DNA of 64,000 nucleotides, from positions 1-64,000 of the forward strand of contig NZ_MARB01000018.1 in the NCBI RefSeq assembly GCF_001715975.1, read 5' to 3'. Both the position numbers and the translations under genes were made by a program. Source of the DNA: Candidatus Thiodiazotropha endolucinida. Its GTDB lineage: Bacteria > Pseudomonadota > Gammaproteobacteria > Chromatiales > Chromatiaceae. This document shows positions 1 to 6,852 of this stretch, one piece after another; position 1 is the stretch's first letter; the number at the start of each line of letters is the position of its first letter. Below the pieces are notes generated by a model. The model saw only the letters and a list, made by a program, of their open reading frames with translations, had not been told where the DNA came from and did no database searches.

Positions 1-178
1 CTCTATATCCCCAGCAAAATACTGATTTCTCTATTGTATCTAATCCAGTAAATTCGGACCCAAAAATCAACAGCCTGCTAGTAAACCCGAAAACCGGTTT
101 TTATCCACCTTAGGGGGGAAGCGTGGGGTTACCACCGGAAGTAACCTGAATGCCTTGTTTTTTATAAAATTATTTCGG

Positions 179-200
179 CGATAAAATCGTGATTTTATCG
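179..200. promoter_or_regulatory. Perfect 10-bp inverted repeat upstream of msrAB
   Basis: CGATAAAATC and GATTTTATCG are separated by two bases and lie about 70 bp before the msrAB start. No T-run follows, so an operator fits better than a terminator, although it could also belong to a gene left of the window. The rest of positions 1-267 shows no gene. Confidence 0.4.
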
Positions 201-267
201 TGATAGGCCGGTGAACTTTGCTATTCATATTTAGAACTAATCTAATTGTTATGTAGAGGATAACCTA

Positions 268-1422
268 ATGAAATTAACTGTGTGGAGTGGCCTGCTGGCA
301 TTAACGGCGATGTTTTCCGGTTGTGCCCAGTCGGTGACTGAACAGACTGAGCTGCCTGACGAGATGCTGCAGGGACTGTCGGTCGCGACTTTTGCCGGTG
401 GCTGCTTCTGGTGCATCGAGGCGGGTTTTGAAGAGCTGCCAGGTGTCAAAGAGGCTGTTTCTGGCTACAGCGGCGGAAGGGATAAAAACCCGACCTACCG
501 TAAAGTTGCAAGAGGAGGCACCGGGCATACTGAAGCTGTGCAGGTCTATTACGATCCCGAAGTCATCAGCTATTCGGGCTTGATTCAGGGACTGTGGAGG
601 ATGATGGATCCCACCGATTCCCGGGGCCAGTTCTATGATCGCGGCAGACAGTACCGCCCGGCCATCTTTTATCACAATCAAAAACAGAAAATGATTGCGG
701 AACGTTCACGCGACGAATTGGCCGCCTCGGGACGCTACAAGAAACCGATTACGATTGAGATTGTTCCGTTCAAATCGTTCTACAAGGCGGAAAAGAAACA
801 CCAGAATTACTACAGGAAAAATCCTATCCGATATAATTTCTATACTTTCAACTCAGGCCGCTATCAGTTCGTTGACGAGGTTTGGGGTGAGGAGCGGTTT
901 GTAGATTACACCCAATATCGCGACGAACCAGTTGAGGAGACCGCACCAGCCGGGAAGAATATCCGCTATAGCAAACCAACTGAAGCAATAATCAGGAGTA
1001 TGCTCACCCCGCTGCAGTACCGCGTGACTCAGGAGAACGATACGGAACAACCGTTCAATAACGCTTACTGGGATGAGAAGCGGGAAGGCATCTACGTCGA
1101 CGTAGTGACTGGTGAGCCTCTGTTTTCGTCCACCGACAAGTACAGGTCAGGGACCGGTTGGCCCAGTTTCACCAAGCCGATTCAGCCGGAAGTGGTGACG
1201 GAGAACGAGGAGCGTTCGCTGTTTGGTGTGCGTACCGAGATCCGCAGCCGTATCGGCGACTCTCATCTCGGCCATCTGTTTGACGATGGTCCGGAGCCGA
1301 CGGGTCTGCGATATTGCATTAACTCGGCAGCATTGCGATTTGTGCCCAGGGCGCAGATGGAATCGCAAGGCTACTCAGAATACCTGAAGCTGTTTTTTGA
1401 AATGATGGCTGAGAGTTCTTGA
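268..1422 (+). CDS. msrAB: Bifunctional methionine sulfoxide reductase MsrA-MsrB, lipoprotein
   Basis: Reduces both stereoisomers of methionine sulfoxide in proteins. A lipoprotein signal ends at the lipobox MFSGC (Cys19), so the enzyme should be anchored in the cell envelope. The MsrA domain (about residues 38-210) carries GCFWC with catalytic Cys46. The MsrB domain (about 240-365) carries GTGWPSF and [11 protein letters not shown] with catalytic Cys350. The paired CxxC zinc ligands of many MsrB proteins are not seen, so this is the zinc-less form. At 384 aa the length fits an MsrAB fusion plus signal. AGAGGA lies 7 bases before the ATG. It converges with the Met-rich repeat protein downstream, a plausible substrate (inference). 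Confidence 0.93.
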   Translation: MKLTVWSGLLALTAMFSGCAQSVTEQTELPDEMLQGLSVATFAGGCFWCIEAGFEELPGVKEAVSGYSGGRDKNPTYRKVARGGTGHTEAVQVYYDPEVISYSGLIQGLWRMMDPTDSRGQFYDRGRQYRPAIFYHNQKQKMIAERSRDELAASGRYKKPITIEIVPFKSFYKAEKKHQNYYRKNPIRYNFYTFNSGRYQFVDEVWGEERFVDYTQYRDEPVEETAPAGKNIRYSKPTEAIIRSMLTPLQYRVTQENDTEQPFNNAYWDEKREGIYVDVVTGEPLFSSTDKYRSGTGWPSFTKPIQPEVVTENEERSLFGVRTEIRSRIGDSHLGHLFDDGPEPTGLRYCINSAALRFVPRAQMESQGYSEYLKLFFEMMAESS

Positions 1423-1489
1423 TTCCGGATCAACAACACCCACTCAAGCATGCTTGAAAAAGGAGTTTGAATTTTAAGGAATAAAAAAA

Positions 1490-1553
1490 CGCATATCAGC
1501 CGATCATAAAGATCGGCGATATGCGATTATACAAAACTAGTTATTCTAGTTTT
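1490..1553. terminator. Strong hairpin pair between msrAB and the convergent Met-rich gene
   Basis: The first hairpin has arms CGCATATC plus GCCGATC pairing with GATCGGC plus GATATGCG around loop ATAAA (1490-1525). A second hairpin, AAAACTAG / CTAGTTTT, runs into a T-tract (1533-1555). Poly-A precedes the first stem and T follows the second, so it could terminate transcription from both sides. Confidence 0.8.
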
Positions 1554-1711
1554 TTGTTGCACAACTTTTTTATTTTTCTCACATCTACCCATTACCAATA
1601 AGAGACTTTAACAGTGCTGCGTGTCTCTTTACTCTCACTTTCCGTGCTAAGCGCCAGCCGGTTAGTTATATATCATTGATATTATTATTGGTCGTTTCCC
1701 GTATTCCCCAA

Positions 1712-2239
1712 TTATTGGCCGGACATGCCTCCCATACCGGACATGCCTCCCATTCCGGACATCCCGCTCATGCCGCCCATACCGGACATCCCGCTCATGC
1801 CGCCCATGCCTCCCATACCGGACATGCCTCCCATACCGGACATTCCGCTCATGCCGCCCATGCCGGACATTCCGCTCATGCCGCCCATGCCTGACATTCC
1901 AACAGGATAGAGATGAACACCTTTAGGTGTAACCTTATAGGTACCATACATCCCGCTCATACCACTCATGCCGGACATCCCGCTCATGCCGCCCATGCCG
2001 CCCATGCCGGACATCCCGCTCATACCGCCCATGCCGGACATTCCGCTCATGCCACCCATGCCGGACATTCCGCTCATGCCACCCATGCCGGACATTCCGC
2101 TCATGCCACCCATGCCGGACATCCCGCTCATGCCGCCCATGCCGGACATTCCGCTCATGCCTGACTGCTTATCAGCAAACACGACTGATGCGCTTGAAAG
2201 GGCCAAAGAGAGAGTGATGATTGAGGCTAGTTTCTTCAT
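1712..2239 (-). CDS. Exported Gly/Met-rich tandem-repeat protein
   Basis: The 175-aa product starts at the ATG after a GGAGA ribosome site; an in-frame upstream extension lacks one. A Sec signal (MKKLASIITL to VVFA, 22 aa) is followed by a mature part of about 153 aa. That part is almost entirely SGM/GGM triplets, often ordered SGM-SGM-GGM. Two repeat blocks (24 and about 20 triplets) flank a short aromatic/basic linker, YGTYKVTPKGVHLYPV. I count 44 Met in the mature chain and no Cys or His cluster. No family recognised. Met-rich periplasmic proteins are known to bind Cu(I) or to act as sacrificial oxidant sinks regenerated by Met-sulfoxide reductases. The convergent msrAB makes the second role attractive (inference). 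Confidence 0.8.
   Translation of the reverse strand: MKKLASIITLSLALSSASVVFADKQSGMSGMSGMGGMSGMSGMGGMSGMSGMGGMSGMSGMGGMSGMSGMGGMSGMSGMGGMGGMSGMSGMSGMSGMYGTYKVTPKGVHLYPVGMSGMGGMSGMSGMGGMSGMSGMGGMSGMGGMGGMSGMSGMGGMSGMSGMGGMSGMGGMSGQ
1721..2170. repeat. In-frame tandem repeats of about 27 bp coding Gly/Met triplets
   Basis: On the plus strand, variants of CCGCTCATGCC, GCCCATGCC and GGACAT recur in units of 9 and 27 bp across the gene. They are interrupted only at about 1900-1960 by the unique linker. The units are nearly identical at DNA level, which implies recent slippage or unequal exchange. There are no unique spacers, so this is not a CRISPR. Confidence 0.9.
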
Positions 2240-3145
2240 GATTCGATCTCCAAATATAGTAATTTTTAATTTTGTAAACTGTTGTTTTATAGTGCCTAAT
2301 CGGCAAAAGCTGCGTGCAAAAAACACACCATTAAACGATTCGGTATCCGCGCCGGCAATCTGAAGTGATGATATGCCATTGATTTATAAATAATTTACAC
2401 AAGAGATTTAGGGTGGAAGATGATTTGTGGCAGGCAACTGTAAAAGGCGTGATTTTTATAAATACTTGACAGATTGGCAGTCTTTACGCTGGATACTGAC
2501 AATTTGTCATATCGAATGAGCAAGGATCAGAATTCCGCGTCCGGACATTTTTTTCAACATGTGCCTTTCAACATCATACAGCGAGGGGATCAACCTGATC
2601 CTCTATTCTATGCGGCATAGATGCACGTTACGGTCATACATCTGTTTTAGTGGCAAAACATGCGCTCTTCTTGGCAATGGCCCATTTCGAGGCAAAGTTA
2701 TGCAGCAGCCAGGTTGATAGCTGGTTGCATGAGGCCATGGTGGCCCACCACAACATGCCTGCTACTCATTTGGTAGTTCTTGTTCCGACTGAAATCAAGT
2801 AAATGAAATCGCCCATTTCCCAGTTGGCGAAATGTTGTACGAGTCATGTACGGCCATCCTACGGTACCTAAAAACCGCCTCCAGTTTTTGATTTTGCCAA
2901 TGGAGCGGCTGTTACCCGAGAATGATGTTTTGGAATGACAGTCTCTGGCTCGTAATCTTCTTCGTCCCTGTTTGTACAAAGCTTTATTAAGTTATCTAGC
3001 CATCTTTTCCAATAATATTGAAACCGTTTATCCCTTTGCCGCGTAAGTGATTGTGACGGGAGTATCTGAAACTTGTAGAGAAGAAGACTCCTGGTTGTAG
3101 TTCCTATATTTACAAACTTGTTTAACAACAGAGGAGGGTACTTGA
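2240..3145. other. Long intergenic stretch without a convincing gene
   Basis: The proximal part must hold the promoter of the minus-strand Met-rich gene. A TTGACA at 2467-2472 has no well-spaced -10. Two overlapping minus-strand reading frames (2698-2979 and 2868-3161) show no recognised domain, signal peptide or good ribosome site, and the second would overlap the start of the gene at 3146. They may be decayed mobile-element sequence, but I could not identify a family. Confidence 0.5.
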
Positions 3146-3580
3146 ATGAAATCCCTATCATTTGGTTGGATTAAAACGGCGTTGCCACTGGCTGTACTTT
3201 TTGCCGTACCGATGTGGGTTCAAGCTGAAATATTTACTGGTAAGATCAATGGCCATGAGTGCGCACACAAAGGCGAAACCTGTCCAGTTGATAGACTTGA
3301 TCCGCATATCGCGCTCGAGTCCGATTTTGTCTTGATGGTAGGCGAGGGTGATTATCTCTTCATGCCTAACCTGTCAAGAGATATCAAAGTCAGATACGTT
3401 CTCGATAACGTTCAGGTCAAAGGTGAAAAACATCCGAGATTCAATTCCATCAAGGTTTCTGAATTCAGCGTGAAGAAGGGTGGTAAGTATGTCACGGTGT
3501 GGACGCAGAAACAGGCGGATTTCGAATACGAAGCGCTCTACAGAGATGGTTTGGCCTTTCCTGGACAGAAAGTCAATTGA
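3146..3580 (+). CDS. Secreted protein of unknown function
   Basis: 144 aa with a clear Sec signal ending WVQA-EIFTG at about residue 27, so the mature protein of about 117 aa is periplasmic or exported. GAGGAGG precedes the ATG. The mature chain has two cysteines close together (NGHEC and GETCP), which could form a disulfide, followed by a beta-rich pattern. I recognise no family. A TlpA-like thiol oxidoreductase gene lies 82 bp downstream on the same strand, so the disulfide may be that protein's substrate (inference). Confidence 0.75.
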   Translation: MKSLSFGWIKTALPLAVLFAVPMWVQAEIFTGKINGHECAHKGETCPVDRLDPHIALESDFVLMVGEGDYLFMPNLSRDIKVRYVLDNVQVKGEKHPRFNSIKVSEFSVKKGGKYVTVWTQKQADFEYEALYRDGLAFPGQKVN

Positions 3581-3593
3581 ACCATGGGTTAAG

Positions 3594-3637
3594 CCAATTT
3601 GAAATTGGTGCTGGGTTCAGTTCCCTGCTGAACCCAG
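3594..3637 (+). promoter_or_regulatory. Two consecutive hairpins between the secreted protein and TlpA-like genes
   Basis: CCAATTT/AAATTGG (3594-3608) is followed by a perfect 10-bp stem, CTGGGTTCAG/CTGAACCCAG (3611-3637). No T-run follows, so this looks like an attenuator or mRNA-stabilising structure within an operon rather than a strong terminator. Confidence 0.45.
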
Positions 3638-3662
3638 GTTATGTATTTTGAGATGAATTTGT

Positions 3663-4205
3663 ATGAAAAGCCCAATGCTGGTTGCACTCTATTTTATACT
3701 TGCCTCTACAGCCTCCTGGTCCGCGGGATTGGGCATTCGCACCTACTCGGAACCTAAATTTGCATCAGACTTTTCCCTGCCGGATTTGACAGGACAGATA
3801 CACGAAGGGTCCGATTACAGAGATCGGGCTTATATCATCAGTTTTTGGGCGACCTGGTGTGTTCCATGCATCAAGGAGCTGCCCGATCTGCAGCGGGCGG
3901 CTGAGATCCTCGATGATGAGAATATCACCATTCTTACGGTCAACAGTGGTGAAAGCCGTGAGGTCATCGAACAGTTTTTAGTGCAACGTTCCGTTACACT
4001 TCCCGTACTCTTGGACCAGGACTCCAGTATGCTGCGGCAATGGCGGGTGTTGGCACTCCCTACCTCATATATCGTCAATGCGAAGGGGCAGGTTGTCGCA
4101 CGGGTGGTGGGCGGTATTGACTGGGATGAGCTGTCGATACTGGCGCGTGTGCGATCCTTGGCGGCAGCCAGTCAAAACGATGATTCACATCGTGAATCAA
4201 ACTGA
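3663..4205 (+). CDS. TlpA/ResA-like periplasmic thioredoxin-fold protein
   Basis: 180 aa. The N-terminal hydrophobic segment (about residues 4-21) is a signal or anchor. A thioredoxin-like domain follows, with the active site WATWCVPC and the cis-Pro segment ALPTSYIV. This is the layout of TlpA/ResA/DsbE proteins, which reduce disulfides outside the cytoplasm, often for cytochrome c maturation. Here the only neighbour is a small secreted protein with two Cys, so the partner is unknown. The ATG at 3663 lies just after TGAATTTGT, a weak ribosome site. Confidence 0.85.
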   Translation: MKSPMLVALYFILASTASWSAGLGIRTYSEPKFASDFSLPDLTGQIHEGSDYRDRAYIISFWATWCVPCIKELPDLQRAAEILDDENITILTVNSGESREVIEQFLVQRSVTLPVLLDQDSSMLRQWRVLALPTSYIVNAKGQVVARVVGGIDWDELSILARVRSLAAASQNDDSHRESN

Positions 4206-4277
4206 CAAATTGCCCCGAGCCATGATATGGGAACCCATAATCAATGGGGATAGTAGTGAATTTGATTCCTTACTATA

Positions 4278-4736
4278 TTACTGCTTGGGTGGAAAGGCTG
4301 GCGCTGCCTGGTATTTGTAGTCACCCTGGTCCGTCATGTAGCCGCGCATATCAATGATGATATTGGTCTTATGACGTCTGCCTTCACGGGCACGAACCGC
4401 ATCGAAAAAGGTTTTGCGCATTTTCCCGCCGCCTTCCGTATCCTGGTCGATGCTGAAGACGATATGCAGGGGTTCACCCGGTTTCCCCAGGGGGTGGGCG
4501 AGGGCATGCACGCGTTCGTTGTGAATGGTGTAGACCAGGATCTCCATCTTATTATGCAGGTATGGAATTCGAATGGAAAAGCCGGAACCCAAAGCGATAT
4601 AGGCAATCAACAGGAAAAAGAGAGCGCCCAGCATATAACCGCCATAACGGCGACCCGCAGAGATGATTACCAGTACGCCCCAAATTACGATGAGAAAAAG
4701 AAACAGGTACTTGGCGGTCAGTGGATCGTTCAACAT
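4278..4736 (-). CDS. Membrane protein, third gene of a TolQ/ExbD-like module
   Basis: 152 aa. Two hydrophobic helices near the N-terminus (about residues 9-27 and 33-52) are followed by a domain of about 95 aa that probably faces the periplasm. No family recognised. The start lies 4 bp after the stop of the ExbD-like gene, so the three genes at 5835-4278 form one operon. The soluble part ends with a run of polar and Pro residues (AAPAFPPKQ). It may be an accessory or coupling subunit of the channel (inference from context only). Confidence 0.7.
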   Translation of the reverse strand: MLNDPLTAKYLFLFLIVIWGVLVIISAGRRYGGYMLGALFFLLIAYIALGSGFSIRIPYLHNKMEILVYTIHNERVHALAHPLGKPGEPLHIVFSIDQDTEGGGKMRKTFFDAVRAREGRRHKTNIIIDMRGYMTDQGDYKYQAAPAFPPKQ

Positions 4737-4740
4737 ATGG

Positions 4741-5352
4741 TTACTTTTCCAGTCTTCTCAATGTGCCGTGGAAGATTTCGAACGGCTCAAAGGATTTACT
4801 CTCCTCTATCAGTTGCCGGTCCCGCATCTCGAATGAGATGACGCCTTTCTCCTGACCGGGATATTCCAAAGTCATCCTCTCCTCGTAGACGACATGCATA
4901 AGACGTCCTTCCCTATATCGAATGGAAATATTGACATCCACCGGTGTATTGCCCATACCATTGTCGCTGTAGTAAACAATGGAAAAACGATAGCGTCCGT
5001 CCGGGATGCCGCGAGAGAAGATGAACTCGTAGTTGAGTCCCGAGAAGTCCACATCGCGACCCAGGTCGTCACGTACCAGGTTGAATATCTCTCCATAGGG
5101 CGAGGCATAGCCGACGTTTTCATTTTTTTTGGGGGCGTTGGCCCAGAGGTCGATATCAGCGGGGCTGTCAGATGCCCAGGTGATCTCGGCAATCATGTCA
5201 CCGGCGGCTTTCTCTATCTCGGTCCGGGTGCTCTCCTGCTGGACCTTGATAAGGGGGATCAGCAACACTACCAGAGTAAGCATCAGCAGTGCCAGCAGAA
5301 TCAGCAGGTCACGAAAAACAATCGACATGCTGTCTTCGCGTGGTCGAGTCAT
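4741..5352 (-). CDS. ExbD/MotB-like single-span protein with an unusual periplasmic domain
   Basis: 203 aa. A short cytoplasmic N-terminus leads into one transmembrane helix (about residues 16-36) directly preceded by FRD. The Asp15 position matches the proton-channel Asp of ExbD, TolR and MotB. The remaining 165 aa should be periplasmic. They lack the OmpA peptidoglycan-binding motif and do not read like ExbD/TolR. They contain ADIDLWANAP and a beta-rich segment reminiscent of lipoprotein-like beta-sandwich domains. GAGGAAGAG precedes the ATG, and the TolQ-like gene ends 3 bp upstream. Confidence 0.7.
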   Translation of the reverse strand: MTRPREDSMSIVFRDLLILLALLMLTLVVLLIPLIKVQQESTRTEIEKAAGDMIAEITWASDSPADIDLWANAPKKNENVGYASPYGEIFNLVRDDLGRDVDFSGLNYEFIFSRGIPDGRYRFSIVYYSDNGMGNTPVDVNISIRYREGRLMHVVYEERMTLEYPGQEKGVISFEMRDRQLIEESKSFEPFEIFHGTLRRLEK

Positions 5353-5355
5353 GAT

Positions 5356-5835
5356 TTACTCTTCCTCAGATACAGGCTCTTCCGATCTGGCGGGGCCGTA
5401 GAGCATATCCCGGATCTTGTTCATGGCTTCCATGATCATGGCAGCAGACAAGCCAATCATGGTAGTGTCGATGGCGAAAGAGACAGACTTCAGAAACTGG
5501 CCGATCTCAGCGGAGAGGGTGGCGGCATCCTGCAGGTCTCTGACATCGATACCGGCCAGGGCTATGGAAAAGCCCAGTACCGTACCGAGCATACCCAGAC
5601 CGGTTGTCAACCAGGACCAGAAGTGCGCATCGGTCTTTCTCCCGCTATAGGCGAAGGCTTCCACCAGCAAGACAACAGACAGGATAATGCCAAAAAACCA
5701 GAGAGTTAAGGTGTTACCAAGAATACGGTCCAGATAGCCCAGGCTGTAGAGGGTGAAGATCAGAGCCCCGAACGTGAGGAGAATGGCAAGCTCGAACAGT
5801 CTTGCCCAGGGTGCTTCAGGTTGTTGTGCGTCCAT
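5356..5835 (-). CDS. MotA/TolQ/ExbB-family proton-channel-like protein
   Basis: 159 aa with four predicted helices (about residues 13-36, 42-64, 74-99 and 115-140). The third and fourth carry the family signature: GMLGTVLGFSIAL, then DTTMIGLSAAMIMEAM, as in ExbB/TolQ/MotA pore helices. Such proteins form the pentameric stator that converts proton or sodium flux into work on an outer-membrane or periplasmic partner. It is the first gene of the operon and is followed by the ExbD-like protein. No TonB, Tol, Pal or flagellar gene is nearby, so the machine driven is unknown. Confidence 0.8.
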   Translation of the reverse strand: MDAQQPEAPWARLFELAILLTFGALIFTLYSLGYLDRILGNTLTLWFFGIILSVVLLVEAFAYSGRKTDAHFWSWLTTGLGMLGTVLGFSIALAGIDVRDLQDAATLSAEIGQFLKSVSFAIDTTMIGLSAAMIMEAMNKIRDMLYGPARSEEPVSEEE

Positions 5836-6195
5836 CGTGGTTACTGCCTACAAATAATACAAGTATCGCACGTGGAACGTTATCTTATCGGGGCCTCGTG
5901 CAGCTTTCTATTTGTTTGTGCAGTCCTATCTTGCCATTTGGCTAGGTTACGAGAAATACCCCAAACTGGGCAGTTGATAGGATCTGGATGAGAATCAAAA
6001 AATGCCGGGTAAGGAGAATGTACACTGATCCATCAGCAAGATCATGGGTAATAGTTGGCTATACGATAGTCGGTTCGAGATATACCTGTGGTCGGTTACC
6101 TGCCGTTCATGGCCAAGCGGGATTCTCAATTGCTTATCGGGGACTAAAGCATGCTGATCGATAATATTATCGGGATATAGGCTTGTAACCGAGAT
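5836..6195. other. Intergenic region between the TolQ-like operon and narXL
   Basis: No gene seen. It must contain the promoter of the TolQ-like operon and the 3' end of the narXL transcript. A perfect palindrome CGATAATATTATCG lies at 6159-6172, 24 bp past the narL stop, without a T-run. The word TTATCGGG recurs three times (about 5883, 6134 and 6168). Confidence 0.5.
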
Positions 6196-6852
6196 TCAGA
6201 ACTGATCCTTATGCGTGACGGCCCATACAGCGGCTTCAACGCGGGTTTTTAATCCAAGTTTCTTCAGCAGATGTTTGACGTGGACCTTGACAGTTGATTC
6301 TGCAATCGAAAGTGTACGTGCAATTACTTTGTTGCTTTCACCCTCGCTGATATGAATTAGAATTTCACATTCCCTATCTGTGAGATCAAGAGTGGAAGGT
6401 GCAGTGTCGCGTGCCCCTTCCGCCTGCATGGCGCGGGCCAGACATTCGGCAACATTGGGCGATAAAGCAACTCGACCTTCAGCGACCTCATGTAGTTTTT
6501 GCATGAGTTGTGTTGGTTTCATGTCTTTCAGCAAATAACCGTCAGCACCGGATCGAAGTGCTGCGACAACATCTTCTTCTGCGTTGGATACGGTGAGCAT
6601 AACGACACGTGAGGTAGATGCACTACTCTTCAGTTGAGTCAAAACTTCCAGTCCATTCATCTCCGGCATATTCAGGTCGAGCAGCACAAGATCGGGTTTC
6701 AGCTTGTTTACCATGGCGATGCCTTCTGGACCGCTATCGGCCTCGCCGATGATTTCGATATCCGGACTCAGATCGGCCAGTTGTTGCAGTCCTTTTCTTA
6801 ACAGTGGATGATCATCAATAACGACAATACGTTGGGCAACCGTTGCGTTCAT
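6196..6852 (-). CDS. narL: Nitrate/nitrite response regulator NarL
   Basis: 218 aa. The receiver domain (residues 8-125) has DD at 13-14, phospho-acceptor Asp59 in LLDLNMPEMNG, Thr87 and Lys109. A LuxR-type helix-turn-helix (about 153-210) includes LTDRECEIL and SNKVIARTLSIAESTVKVH. Its start codon overlaps the narX stop as ATGA, so the two are translationally coupled. The kinase partner and the divergent narK/narG operon point to nitrate-responsive activation of that operon. Confidence 0.95.
   Translation of the reverse strand: MNATVAQRIVVIDDHPLLRKGLQQLADLSPDIEIIGEADSGPEGIAMVNKLKPDLVLLDLNMPEMNGLEVLTQLKSSASTSRVVMLTVSNAEEDVVAALRSGADGYLLKDMKPTQLMQKLHEVAEGRVALSPNVAECLARAMQAEGARDTAPSTLDLTDRECEILIHISEGESNKVIARTLSIAESTVKVHVKHLLKKLGLKTRVEAAVWAVTHKDQF

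Noticed and set aside
1721-2170. CRISPR array
   Set aside because: Units are contiguous and in frame, with no unique spacers.
1725-2363. Plus-strand Pro/Met and His/Ala repeat reading frames
   Set aside because: They are antisense to the Gly/Met-repeat gene, which has a signal peptide and ribosome site; repeats open all frames.
2698-3161. Two overlapping minus-strand frames as transposase genes
   Set aside because: No transposase motif, terminal repeats or ribosome sites could be recognised.
4278-5835. Zorya (ZorAB) or Tol-Pal / flagellar stator
   Set aside because: No OmpA domain, no ZorC/D/E, tolA, tolB, pal or flagellar genes; only the channel signature is shared.
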